Positions 9,683-17,136 of a stretch of 26,023 nucleotides of DNA are shown piece after piece. Position 1 is the first letter of the stretch; each line of letters starts with the position of its first letter. The DNA lies in contig CAMLEO010000074.1 of assembly GCA_946478975.1 (NCBI GenBank), positions 1 to 26,023 of the forward strand, in the 5' to 3' direction. Under the pieces are notes generated by a model. The model saw only the letters and a list, made by a program, of their open reading frames with translations, had not been told where the DNA came from and made no database searches. This DNA is from an uncultured Steroidobacter sp. Lineage in GTDB: Bacteria; Pseudomonadota; Gammaproteobacteria; Steroidobacterales; Steroidobacteraceae. Both the position numbers and the translations under genes were made by a program.

Positions 9683-10555
9683 ATGAAAAAAATATTCATG
9701 GGGCTGGCACTCGCGTGGGTACTGAGCGCGAGCGCCGCGTCGGCGGCGGAGCCGCAGCACCACAGCCTGTGGTCGCTCAAAGGCAAGACCAACACTGTTT
9801 ACCTGCTCGGCTCGGTGCACTTCCTCAACGCCTCCGAGCAGCTGCCCTCGGTGCTCGAAGATGCCTATCGAGACGCCGAAGTGCTGGTGATGGAGATCGA
9901 TATGGACGATCTCGATCCCGCCGAAACGCAACAGACCACCCTGGAGCTGGGCATGCAGCCGGCCGGCCAATCGTTGCAGCAGGAGATCGGCCAGCCCTCG
10001 TTTGCGAAGGTCGAAACGCGCGCCAAGGAAGTCGGGGTCGATCCCACCCTGCTGAATCGCTTCAAGCCCTGGTTTGCAGGCATGACGCTGATGCAGCTGC
10101 AGCTGATGAAAATGGGCCTGCAGCCGAACTCGGGCGTCGAGCAACGCTTCACCACGCGCGCCACCGCCGATAAGAAACCCATCCACGGCCTGGAAACATT
10201 GCGCGAGCAACTGAGCATGCTGGCGGGCCTGCCGGAGAAGCAGCAGCGCGAATTCCTGCTCTATAGCATTGAAGATGCCGATCGCATGGAGGCGGAGATC
10301 GACGATCTGCTGAAAGCCTGGCGCCGCGGCGATACCAAGGCGCTGGCGCAGTTACTGGCCGAAGGGTTCGATAAGTATCCCGACCTGTATCGCCCGCTCA
10401 CCACCGACCGCAATCGCCGCTGGGTCAGCCAGGTGGAGGATCTGCTCGACGACCGCGACGACTACCTGGTCATCGTCGGGACGCTGCACCTGGTGGGCAA
10501 GGACAGCCTGATCGACCTGCTGGAAAGCAAAGGGCACCGCGTCGTGCAGCATTAG
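9683..10555 (+). CDS. TraB/GumN family protein, secreted
   Basis: The product has 290 residues. The first 22 form a clear Sec signal peptide (KK, hydrophobic core, ASAAEP cleavage zone), so the mature protein is periplasmic. The mature part begins with a beta strand into LLGSVHFLNA, where the GxxH of the family lies at 43-46, and ends with GTLHLVGKDSLIDLL, the second conserved GxxH block. Two conserved Glu appear early (VMEIDMDDLDP). TraB/GumN/Tiki proteins resemble EreA-type hydrolases and metalloproteases, but bacterial members have no settled substrate. The ATG has AAAGGGA upstream. The gene follows cpdA closely but has its own TACCCT hexamer about 31 bases before the start, so co-transcription is not assured. 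Confidence 0.9.
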   Translation: MKKIFMGLALAWVLSASAASAAEPQHHSLWSLKGKTNTVYLLGSVHFLNASEQLPSVLEDAYRDAEVLVMEIDMDDLDPAETQQTTLELGMQPAGQSLQQEIGQPSFAKVETRAKEVGVDPTLLNRFKPWFAGMTLMQLQLMKMGLQPNSGVEQRFTTRATADKKPIHGLETLREQLSMLAGLPEKQQREFLLYSIEDADRMEAEIDDLLKAWRRGDTKALAQLLAEGFDKYPDLYRPLTTDRNRRWVSQVEDLLDDRDDYLVIVGTLHLVGKDSLIDLLESKGHRVVQH

Positions 10556-10577
10556 CCGCGAGAGTGCCCGGCTCAAA

Positions 10578-10742
10578 TCACACCTCGACCATCTCGAAAT
10601 CTTCTTTGCCGGCGCCGCAGTCGGGGCAGCGCCACGACAGCGGCACATCGTCCCAACGCGTGCCCGGCGCGATGCCGGATGCGGGATCGCCTTTTTCTTC
10701 TTCGTAGACGTAGCCGCAAATCACGCACATATAGGCTTTCAT
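10578..10742 (-). CDS. rubA: Rubredoxin
   Basis: This small frame encodes 54 residues, the classic rubredoxin size. The iron is held by two CxxC pairs, CVIC at 6-9 and CPDC at 39-42, with the aromatic YVY after the first and the acidic [17 protein letters not shown] linker between them. Rubredoxins carry single electrons, for example to alkane hydroxylases or in defence against reactive oxygen; no partner oxygenase or reductase is in the window. The ATG at 10742 gives the standard start MKAYMC; no strong ribosome site is visible before it. The gene is read away from hemL. In several gammaproteobacteria a rubredoxin gene lies near thiD, thiE and hemL; thiDE are missing between them here. Confidence 0.95.
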   Translation of the reverse strand: MKAYMCVICGYVYEEEKGDPASGIAPGTRWDDVPLSWRCPDCGAGKEDFEMVEV

Positions 10743-10783
10743 GCTGGAGAGGCGCCGGACCCGGAAGTGAGACGAGGGGGCGG

Positions 10784-10789
10784 ATTATA
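10784..10789 (-). promoter_or_regulatory. Probable -10 element of the rubredoxin promoter
   Basis: The minus strand reads CCCTATAAT here, a perfect sigma70 -10 hexamer, about 40 bases upstream of the rubA start. A -35 at 17-base spacing is not recognisable. The same CCCTATAAT context occurs before rnd, which supports its use in this genome. Confidence 0.45.
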
Positions 10790-10859
10790 GGGAAGTGATG
10801 TCGGCGATGGGAGCCAACCAACCCGCACTCCACGCTCCTCGCCGCGGCGACTAATGGCT

Positions 10860-10865
10860 TACACT
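10860..10865 (+). promoter_or_regulatory. Possible -10 element of the hemL promoter
   Basis: TACACT lies 32 bases before the hemL start in the context CTTACACTGCCGCCC. The TraB/GumN gene has the similar GTTACCCTGCCGTCC at nearly the same distance (31 bases). No good -35 is visible for either, so the call rests on position and similarity. Confidence 0.35.
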
Positions 10866-10891
10866 GCCGCCCGAAGCTCCAGGAGTCCCGC

Positions 10892-12160
10892 GTGTCCTTA
10901 TTTTCCGATGCCAGCCGTTTCATTCCCGGCGGCGTAAATTCCCCAGTCCGTGCATTTCGAGGTGTTGGCGGCGAGCCGGTTTTCATCGAGCGCGCCTCGG
11001 GCTCGCGCGTGTTCGATGCCGCCGGCAAAGGTTACATCGACTATGTCGGCTCGTGGGGGCCGATGATTCTCGGCCACGCACATCCGGACGTCGTTCGAGT
11101 CGTGCAGGAGCGCGCCGCGCTGGGCTTGTCGTTCGGCGCGCCGACGCGCATCGAGACCCAGATTGCCGAGCGCATTTGCGAGCTGCTGCCGTCGATCGAG
11201 CTGGTGCGCATGGTGAGCTCGGGCACCGAAGCGACCATGAGCGCGATTCGCCTGGCGCGCGGCTTCACCGGTCGCGACAAGATCGTCAAGTTCGAAGGGC
11301 TGTATCACGGCCACTCCGACTCGCTGCTGGTGAAGGCCGGTTCGGGCGCGCTCACGTTCGGAGTGCCGACGTCGCCCGGTGTGCCGAAAGAACTGGCCGC
11401 GCATACCCTCACGCTCGCCTACAACGACATCGCGCAGGTCCAGCAGCTGTTCAAGGACATGGGCGACCAGATCGCCTGCATCATCGTCGAGCCGGTCGCC
11501 GGCAACATGAATTGCGTGCCGCCCGTCCCCGGCTTCCTGGAAACATTGCGCGCGGTGTGCGACCAGAGCGGCGCACTGCTGATCTTCGATGAAGTGATGA
11601 CGGGTTTCCGGGTCGCGCTCGGCGGCGCGCAGGCGCTTTATAACATTCGTCCCGATCTCACCACGCTCGGCAAGATCGTCGGCGGCGGCATGCCGGTCGG
11701 CGCGTTCGGCGGCCGGCGCGACATCATGGAACAAATCGCGCCGCTCGGGCCGGTGTATCAGGCGGGCACGCTGTCCGGCAATCCGGTCGCGATGGCGGCC
11801 GGGCTCAAAACGCTGGATTTGATCAAGGCTCCCGGCTTCCACGAGCAGATCGCCGCCAAGACGACGCACCTGATGGAAGGTTTGCAGAACGCCGCGAAGC
11901 TTGCCGGCGTGGCGCTGTCCACCAATCACGTGTGCGGCATGTTCGGTTTGTTCTTCACCGACAAGACGCCGGTGCGCTACTTCCGCGAAGTGATGGCTTG
12001 CGACGTCGAGCGCTTCAAACGTTTCTTCCACGGCATGCTGGAGGAAGGCGTGTATCTCGCGCCGTCCGCGTTCGAAGCTGGCTTCGTCTCGGCAGCCCAC
12101 ACCGCCGCGGATATCGAAGCGACGGTTGCGGCGGCCCGCAAGGTCTTCGCGAAGTTATAA
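10892..12160 (+). CDS. hemL: Glutamate-1-semialdehyde 2,1-aminomutase
   Basis: The 422-residue enzyme converts glutamate-1-semialdehyde to 5-aminolevulinate, the second step of the C5 heme pathway, using pyridoxal phosphate or pyridoxamine phosphate. It begins [21 protein letters not shown], the family signature. [15 protein letters not shown] at 109-123 binds the cofactor phosphate, FDEVMTGFR at 232-240 carries the Asp that holds the pyridine nitrogen, and the Schiff-base lysine is Lys261 in [17 protein letters not shown]. The start is GTG, with AGGAG 7 bases upstream. A long open frame on the opposite strand is only a shadow of its codon use. The gene is followed 22 bases later by a glycosyltransferase gene, but the functions are unrelated. 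Confidence 0.97.
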   Translation: MSLFSDASRFIPGGVNSPVRAFRGVGGEPVFIERASGSRVFDAAGKGYIDYVGSWGPMILGHAHPDVVRVVQERAALGLSFGAPTRIETQIAERICELLPSIELVRMVSSGTEATMSAIRLARGFTGRDKIVKFEGLYHGHSDSLLVKAGSGALTFGVPTSPGVPKELAAHTLTLAYNDIAQVQQLFKDMGDQIACIIVEPVAGNMNCVPPVPGFLETLRAVCDQSGALLIFDEVMTGFRVALGGAQALYNIRPDLTTLGKIVGGGMPVGAFGGRRDIMEQIAPLGPVYQAGTLSGNPVAMAAGLKTLDLIKAPGFHEQIAAKTTHLMEGLQNAAKLAGVALSTNHVCGMFGLFFTDKTPVRYFREVMACDVERFKRFFHGMLEEGVYLAPSAFEAGFVSAAHTAADIEATVAAARKVFAKL

Positions 12161-12182
12161 CAGCCGAAGCCGATTCGACCCT

Positions 12183-12977
12183 GTGCTGCCCGATATTCAT
12201 ATGTTCTGGCACGGCCCGGCGTTGTCGCGCCTGGAGCGGCTGTGCATGGCATCGTTCGTTGCCAACGGTCATACCGTGCTGTTGCACGCGTACGAGCCGC
12301 CCGCGAACGTTCCCGAAGGTGTGACAGTTACGGACGCCGCCAAGGTCGTGCCGCGCGAACGTTTGTTTACTCACGCGAAGTCGGGATCGTTTGCGATTTT
12401 CGCCGACGGCTTTCGCTATCGTTTGCTGCTGGAACATGGCGGGCTGTGGGTGGACACCGATGTGGTGTGCCTGCGGCCGTTCGAGTTCGGCAGCAGCGAA
12501 GTGTTCGCGTGGCAGGACGAGCGCGTCATCAACAACGCCGTGCTCGGTTTGCCGAAGGGGCATCGCCTGGCGCAATGGATGAGCGACGTGTGCGAGCACC
12601 CCGATCGCGCGCTGCCCTATGACTCGGTGAAAGCACGGCGGCGCAAGCTCGTGCGCCGCTGGCTACGCCGTAACAGCAGTCGTCACGTGTCCTGGGGGGA
12701 AACCGGGCCGGCGGGGCTGACAGCAGCAGCTCGTCACCTGCATTGCACGGGCGCCGCGCTGCCGTTCTGGCACTTCTATCCAATTCATTATCTGAACTGG
12801 CACACCGTGTTCGACTCGAGCCTGCGCGACAACCCGCACCTGGTCGCGGGCAGCCACGGCATACATCTGTGGAACGAGATGGCCCGCCGCAGCCCCGGCT
12901 TCGACAAGAACGGGCGCTTTCCGCCCGATTCATTGTTCGAACGCCTGTGCGCCCGCTATCTCACCAGCGATAGCTGA
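12183..12977 (+). CDS. Glycosyltransferase, GT32 / DXD sugar-binding type
   Basis: From the GTG at 12183 the protein has 264 residues and starts LPDIHMFWHGPALSRLERLC, which matches the usual opening of these enzymes (IPKIIHxxWxG). The donor-binding core is FADGFRYRLLLEHGGLWVDTD, with the metal-binding Asp91 and Asp93, followed by conserved text around INNAVLG. Members of this fold (GT32, alpha-1,4-galactosyl- or mannosyltransferase-like) add a sugar from a nucleotide donor in capsule and LPS building. The sugar here is unknown. The frame is open further upstream into hemL, but those residues are Arg/Ser-rich and unlike the family; ATG 12201 is a second option. The last 17 bases overlap the end of the convergent Wzi-like gene. 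Confidence 0.83.
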   Translation: MLPDIHMFWHGPALSRLERLCMASFVANGHTVLLHAYEPPANVPEGVTVTDAAKVVPRERLFTHAKSGSFAIFADGFRYRLLLEHGGLWVDTDVVCLRPFEFGSSEVFAWQDERVINNAVLGLPKGHRLAQWMSDVCEHPDRALPYDSVKARRRKLVRRWLRRNSSRHVSWGETGPAGLTAAARHLHCTGAALPFWHFYPIHYLNWHTVFDSSLRDNPHLVAGSHGIHLWNEMARRSPGFDKNGRFPPDSLFERLCARYLTSDS

Positions 12978-14973
12978 GCGACAGCGTGTAGCCGGTGATG
13001 TCGTAGAAGCTGTCGGGCCGCGGATCCGGCTTGTCCGGCGCCGTGTCCGTATCGGTCTTCTGGAAACGATCGCGCGCCACTTTGTCGCCGTAGCGCCAGT
13101 CCACGCCCACATCCAGCCGCGGCAGAACGTCACGCCATTGCAGGCCGGCGCCCAAGTAGTAGCCGTACGCCGGCGTCGCCAGATCGTATCGGGCCGCACC
13201 CAGGAACGCCGACCACGCCAGCGGCATGGAACGAAAGCGATACCGATAATCGACGGCGCGCACCGCGAGCAGCATGTGATCGTCGATGCGATCCAATTCG
13301 GCACGCACGCCAAGGTCGCTGCGAGATGAGACCGAGCGCCGGGCGCCGATGCCGATGTGCGGCGTCGCTTCCATCGACGTCGTTTGTTTCTTGCTGCCGT
13401 CGCCGAGACGGATCGTGACTTCCGACGCCGCGACGCCGGCGTCGACGAACAAATCCGCTCCCGCGGGACGAGCTGCGCCGCTGTTCCAATCGCCGGTCGC
13501 GCCGCCTTCGTTCCATTCGTCGCCGAAGCGTACGAAGCCGGCGAGCCGGCTGAAATCGGTGCCGAGCGTGTCGCGACCCGCGGAGAATTCAGCGCCGGCG
13601 GTGAAGCCAGCAAACGTTCGCGAGTAACTCACGCCGACGTCGTATCCGCGTTGATAGTCGAAGCTGCCGTAACTTTCGTTCTGGATGGTGCGCGCGCGAA
13701 GTTGCAACAGGCCGCCGAACTGCGGCTCCCATCCCAACCGTGCCATGGCCGACTGCGCGCCGATCGCGTCGCCAAAGATGCGTTGATCCGCACCCCAATG
13801 GCCGAGCACCAGCCGGTTATCCGTCAGGCCGTCGCCATACAGACTGTTCACGTACCAGGCGTTCTGCCACTCGGACACTTCGAGCGCCAGATCGAAATGG
13901 CGCCACAGTCGCGGGAAATGCAGACCGATCGACAGCGCGGAGTTGCCGAGCCGATAGTTGCCTTCGTACGAAGTGTCTTCGCCCGCATATTCCAGGTAAG
14001 CGGCAAACGGCGTCTGCCCGGGGAAGATGAAACGACTGGTGAACGACGCCAGCTGGTTGCCGAACTCCTGGTCCTGACCGAGCGTCTGGCTGCGATTGTC
14101 GTACTGACGCGGCCGCCACAGCGCACGCAGGAAACTGCTGTACGAACCGTCGCGTTTGCCACCGCCGAACTGCAGCAGTCGATTCGCGCTCAGCGACCAA
14201 CCGGGCGTGGGCTGAATGCCGATGCGCATACCGCCGAGCCGAGGCTTGCCGGCGGTGCAGGTCTCGCCGGCCTGCGGGGGCGCGACCGGATTGCAGTTGG
14301 TGCCGAACGCGATTCGATCGGACTCTTCCATCTCGCCCAAGAACACTTCGTACGTGAAGCCGAGTGACCCGAGCGGCCGGTAGTTGGACAACGTGATCGA
14401 CGGCAGCGTCTGCGCTTCGGTGCTGATCAGCATTGCGCTGTCCGTGAACGGCGAATACCAGTGCGGCCGAAAACCGACGTCGAGCTGCGCCCAATCGAAG
14501 CCGATGCTGAGCATCGAGCCGGTCGGGTTGACTTCATGCTCGTAAGCGACCGCGCCGACGCTGAGGATCACGTGATCGTGCACCTGCCAGTGCGCGGTGG
14601 CCGAGGCTTGATAAGTGCTGTCGTTCGGCGTGCCGTAGCTGTTGGGAATGGGGTTCGACTTGTCGCCCGACACGCCTTCGATGCTGGCCTGATCGACATT
14701 CAGCTTGCGCATGTAACGATTCAGGTACCGGCGGACCTGGCCGCACAGCACCTCATCGATGCGACAGGCCGCGGGCAAGGCATCGAGCACGACCGCGGCG
14801 GGGATGGGGCGCGACAGAATCGGCTTGTCCGCCAGAATCAGCACGCGCTCGATCTGCCGTTCCATTTCCGGCGACATATTCAAGGGCAGATAGGGACTGA
14901 CGCCACGCGCCTGCGCAAGCGGCGACAGCACTGCCAGACCGACCGCCGCAGCGGACAACGAAGTGCGCTTCAA
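12961..14973 (-). CDS. Capsule assembly Wzi-like outer-membrane beta-barrel protein
   Basis: The 670-residue protein has a signal peptide (cleavage near AQA at 21-23). A helical region with MERQIERVLILADKP and LLDAL-like text follows, then a long series of amphipathic strands ending in the C-terminal aromatic LSLSYRW, the mark of a BAM-inserted barrel. The layout matches the Wzi capsule-assembly family: an N-terminal helical plug, then a barrel. Wzi anchors group 1 capsule to the cell surface in E. coli; here an anchoring or surface-assembly role is inferred. The start codon is TTG with AAGGA upstream, because an in-frame stop closes the frame just before it. The gene follows the GT7 gene after 47 bases on the same strand, so the two are probably co-transcribed. 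It ends 17 bases inside the convergent GT32-like gene. Confidence 0.82.
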   Translation of the reverse strand: MKRTSLSAAAVGLAVLSPLAQARGVSPYLPLNMSPEMERQIERVLILADKPILSRPIPAAVVLDALPAACRIDEVLCGQVRRYLNRYMRKLNVDQASIEGVSGDKSNPIPNSYGTPNDSTYQASATAHWQVHDHVILSVGAVAYEHEVNPTGSMLSIGFDWAQLDVGFRPHWYSPFTDSAMLISTEAQTLPSITLSNYRPLGSLGFTYEVFLGEMEESDRIAFGTNCNPVAPPQAGETCTAGKPRLGGMRIGIQPTPGWSLSANRLLQFGGGKRDGSYSSFLRALWRPRQYDNRSQTLGQDQEFGNQLASFTSRFIFPGQTPFAAYLEYAGEDTSYEGNYRLGNSALSIGLHFPRLWRHFDLALEVSEWQNAWYVNSLYGDGLTDNRLVLGHWGADQRIFGDAIGAQSAMARLGWEPQFGGLLQLRARTIQNESYGSFDYQRGYDVGVSYSRTFAGFTAGAEFSAGRDTLGTDFSRLAGFVRFGDEWNEGGATGDWNSGAARPAGADLFVDAGVAASEVTIRLGDGSKKQTTSMEATPHIGIGARRSVSSRSDLGVRAELDRIDDHMLLAVRAVDYRYRFRSMPLAWSAFLGAARYDLATPAYGYYLGAGLQWRDVLPRLDVGVDWRYGDKVARDRFQKTDTDTAPDKPDPRPDSFYDITGYTLSLSYRW

Positions 14974-15020
14974 CCTTGCAATCCTTCAAATGTGAATGAG
15001 CGTGCCGGTGAGATGAGCGC

Positions 15021-15947
15021 TCACCAACGCACCCGAATTTTTTCGTACTCGGGCCCGAACTCGGCGTTGCCGCTGCGCTCGACCACTTCATAACGCAGCG
15101 TGCTCAAGCCGTCGTCGGCGGGACGCGCCAGCCCCCGCAGCAGCAGGCTGCGGCGCCGGCGATTGCGCCGGACGTGCGGCGGCGCCCAGGGATACCGTCG
15201 CTGTGTTTGCTGGTGCGACGGATTGGGCAGATCCTGATACGTGCCTTGCAGATCGTAATAACACAGCAGCTCGCTCAGCAGCAGCCGGAAAAAGAAATCG
15301 TCGTCTTCCTTGCCCCAGCCCCAGTACTCGTTCGAATAACCGTTCGCGGCCTGCACCTGCTCCTTGCGAATCGATACGGCGCCGGAAAAGTAATATTCGC
15401 TGCGATGAGTTTTACCATGCGCGCCGACGATTTCATTCACCAGCCGCAAGGGCTGCGACGGACAGGCGTAATTAGCAACGATCGGCACCGCGTCGACGTC
15501 GTGCAGGCAGTAGTAATCGGTGAAATCGGCGGCGTAATGAATGCCGGCGTTCAACAGCCGGCCGCGATTGAACAGCGAGCCCGGCTCCTGCTCCACCACC
15601 AGCACCCGATACGCGAGCCGCTGCTCCCGCAGCTTCGCCGTCAGCACCGGCATCAGCTGGCGGAGGTGATGCTCGCGATCACGGTACGGAATCACGATCG
15701 TGAGCCGGCGGTCGGTCGAGAACGTCAACGGCCGCGCGCCGCGCGTCGCTAGCAGATGCCGCGTCATGCCTGGAATCAGCTTCCAGTTCGCGATGCTCAC
15801 CGGCGCATATCGTCCCTCGACGCGCAGCTGCTGCAGGGGGTCGGCGCGCAGGCGGACGCTCGGCCACCAGCGATTCAGCCAACGCCGGGGCCGCCTCGAC
15901 TCCCTGGAGGCGAACACATACGAAACGGACAAATTTGACTCCTGCAT
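15021..15947 (-). CDS. GT7-family beta-1,4-galactosyltransferase-like glycosyltransferase
   Basis: The 308-residue protein carries the full motif set of family GT7, best known from animal beta-1,4-galactosyltransferases. VIPYRDR lies at 85-91, FNRGRLLNAG at 126-135, the metal-binding HDVD at 149-152, YFSGAVSIRKEQ near 186 and the acceptor-site block WGWGKEDDDFFFRL from 209. Such enzymes move galactose or N-acetylhexosamine from UDP-sugar to a terminal sugar. No transmembrane anchor is seen, so it should be cytoplasmic or loosely membrane-bound through its basic N-terminus (RRPRRWLNRWW). The ATG at 15947 is preferred; a TTG at 15974 would add 9 residues that read into the adjacent inverted repeat. 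Neither has a clear ribosome site. The gene leads into the Wzi-like gene. Confidence 0.88.
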   Translation of the reverse strand: MQESNLSVSYVFASRESRRPRRWLNRWWPSVRLRADPLQQLRVEGRYAPVSIANWKLIPGMTRHLLATRGARPLTFSTDRRLTIVIPYRDREHHLRQLMPVLTAKLREQRLAYRVLVVEQEPGSLFNRGRLLNAGIHYAADFTDYYCLHDVDAVPIVANYACPSQPLRLVNEIVGAHGKTHRSEYYFSGAVSIRKEQVQAANGYSNEYWGWGKEDDDFFFRLLLSELLCYYDLQGTYQDLPNPSHQQTQRRYPWAPPHVRRNRRRRSLLLRGLARPADDGLSTLRYEVVERSGNAEFGPEYEKIRVRW

Positions 15948-15994
15948 GAGGCGGCGGCGCAGTCGGGCCTGCAAACACTCATTTCATGAGCTGC

Positions 15995-16090
15995 GACGAG
16001 CTATTGCGGTTCAGGGCTAGGCGGGACGACCGCTGTGTACTGGCGTACTCAAGGGAGGACCAACAACGACCTGAACCGCAATAGCTCGTC
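15995..16090. repeat. First inner stem of the nested repeat
   Basis: Bases 15995-16015 and 16070-16090 are perfect 21-base inverted arms containing GAGCTATTGCGGTTCAGG, separated by 54 bases. Immediately afterwards GTCCC (16088-16092) and GGGAC (16099-16103) form a short hairpin around ATTATA; on the minus strand this loop reads TATAAT. Confidence 0.75.
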
Positions 16091-16116
16091 CCATTATAGG
16101 GACATTCCTTCGATGG

Positions 16117-16214
16117 GTTGCGCCTCGAATCGCCTGCCGCTGCGTTACAAAGCTTGCCCTTATCGACATAAGGGCTGCGCTTTGCGCCTTGCTGCAGGCG
16201 ATTGGAGGCGCAAC
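16117..16214. repeat. Second inner stem of the nested repeat
   Basis: Bases 16117-16137 and 16194-16214 are 21-base inverted arms with one mismatch, beginning GTTGCGCCTC. Between them is a tighter hairpin at 16149-16183: AAAGC, then GCCCTTAT, loop CGAC, ATAAGGGC, then GCTTT. The right arm abuts the right outer arm at 16214. Confidence 0.75.
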
Positions 16215-16275
16215 GCAGTTCATGAAATGAGTGTTCGCAGGCCCGCGCCTGGGCGCCTCGACTATTATGCCCTGT

Positions 16276-17136
16276 ATGCGCACCAGTCTGATCATCACGA
16301 CTTATAACTGGCCTGAGGCGCTGGAGCTGACGCTCGGCAGCGTCGCGCGCCAGAGCGTTCTGCCCGATGAAGTCGTTGTTGCCGACGACGGCTCCGGGCC
16401 GGCCACCGCGGCAGTGGTGGAGCGCTGGCGGCCGCGACTGAACGTGCCCGTTCAGCATGTGTGGCAGCCGGACGAAGGCTTCCGGCTCGCGCGTTCGCGC
16501 AATCGCGCCATCGCCGCCGCAGCTCACGAGTACATAGTGTTGGTCGATGGCGACATGCTGCTGCATCGACATTTCATCGCCGACCACATCGCCTGCGCGC
16601 GGCGCGATTGCTTCATCCAGGGAGCGAGGCCGCAACTCTCGCCCGAAGTCACCCAGCGCCTGCTGAACGGCGCGCAGCTGTCGCTCGGCTGGTGGACGCC
16701 CGGCCTGCAACGCCGGCTCTATGCCTGGCACAGCCGGCTGGCCAGCCGAGTCGCATCACGCGTGAAAAACGCGCTTGGCGGCATTCAAGGTTGTAACCAA
16801 TCGTTCTGGCGTGCGCATGCGTTGCAGATAAACGGCTACGATGAGCGCTTCAATGGCTGGGGACCCGAAGACCGTGAATTTGCGGCACGCCTGTTACATA
16901 TCGGCATCCGACGCAACTACGTCCGCCATCGCGCCATCGCATTTCACCTACATCACCGCTCCCGCGCCCCGAGTGGAGAAGTCAATCCGTTGGACCGACT
17001 GCTGCAGGAAACGCTCGCGGCGCGTACGATCCGATGCGATCAAGGCATCGAGAACCTATCGTCCGATCCGCCGCGCTCGTCGGTAGGCGGGCCCGTCGCA
17101 TGGCAAGAAAATTCGTCCTCATCGACCACTCCATGA
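16276..17136 (+). CDS. Glycosyltransferase family 2 with galactosyltransferase-type C-terminal domain
   Basis: From the ATG at 16276 the protein has 286 residues and opens MRTSLIITTYNWPEALELTL, the standard GT-A start. VVADDGSG at 34-41 binds the nucleotide, LVDGDM at 89-94 holds the metal-binding DGD, and INGYDERFNGWGPEDREFAARLL near 186-208 is the acceptor-side block shared with GT7 enzymes. The same block type occurs in chondroitin-type polymerases. An in-frame ATG at 16267 would add MPC; the GTG at 16231 lies inside the inverted repeat and is unlikely. No ribosome site is visible before 16267 or 16276, but TATTAT at 16263-16268 raises the possibility of a leaderless message. The gene overlaps the next one by 37 bases, so the two are co-translated. 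Confidence 0.88.
   Translation: MRTSLIITTYNWPEALELTLGSVARQSVLPDEVVVADDGSGPATAAVVERWRPRLNVPVQHVWQPDEGFRLARSRNRAIAAAAHEYIVLVDGDMLLHRHFIADHIACARRDCFIQGARPQLSPEVTQRLLNGAQLSLGWWTPGLQRRLYAWHSRLASRVASRVKNALGGIQGCNQSFWRAHALQINGYDERFNGWGPEDREFAARLLHIGIRRNYVRHRAIAFHLHHRSRAPSGEVNPLDRLLQETLAARTIRCDQGIENLSSDPPRSSVGGPVAWQENSSSSTTP

Larger units (their letters stand above)
15964..16245. repeat. 282-base element of nested inverted repeats (cloverleaf-like)
   Basis: Outer arms of 32 bases (15964-15995 and 16214-16245) are inverted copies with two mismatches; both hold AACACTCATTTCATGA or its complement. Inside are two further perfect or near-perfect stems, placed directly against the outer arms, plus two small hairpins, so the whole can fold as one outer stem with branches. 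No target-site duplication and no coding potential are visible. The element fills the gap between the divergent GT7 and GT2 genes and may also contain their promoters. It could be a non-autonomous mobile element (MITE or REP-like) or a structured RNA; the sequence alone does not decide. Confidence 0.75.

Noticed and set aside
10898..12100. 400-residue minus-strand open frame opposite hemL
   Set aside because: His/Arg-rich shadow of a GC-rich gene, no ribosome site and no recognisable domain.
16117..16245. Integron attC-like recombination site
   Set aside because: The arms do not end in RYYYAAC/GTTRRRY in the right orientation, and there is no cassette gene arrangement or integrase.
15979..16731. 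Minus-strand open frame through the inverted repeat and the GT2 gene
   Set aside because: It crosses the palindromic element and the antisense of a clear glycosyltransferase; its residues reflect repeat DNA, not a protein family.
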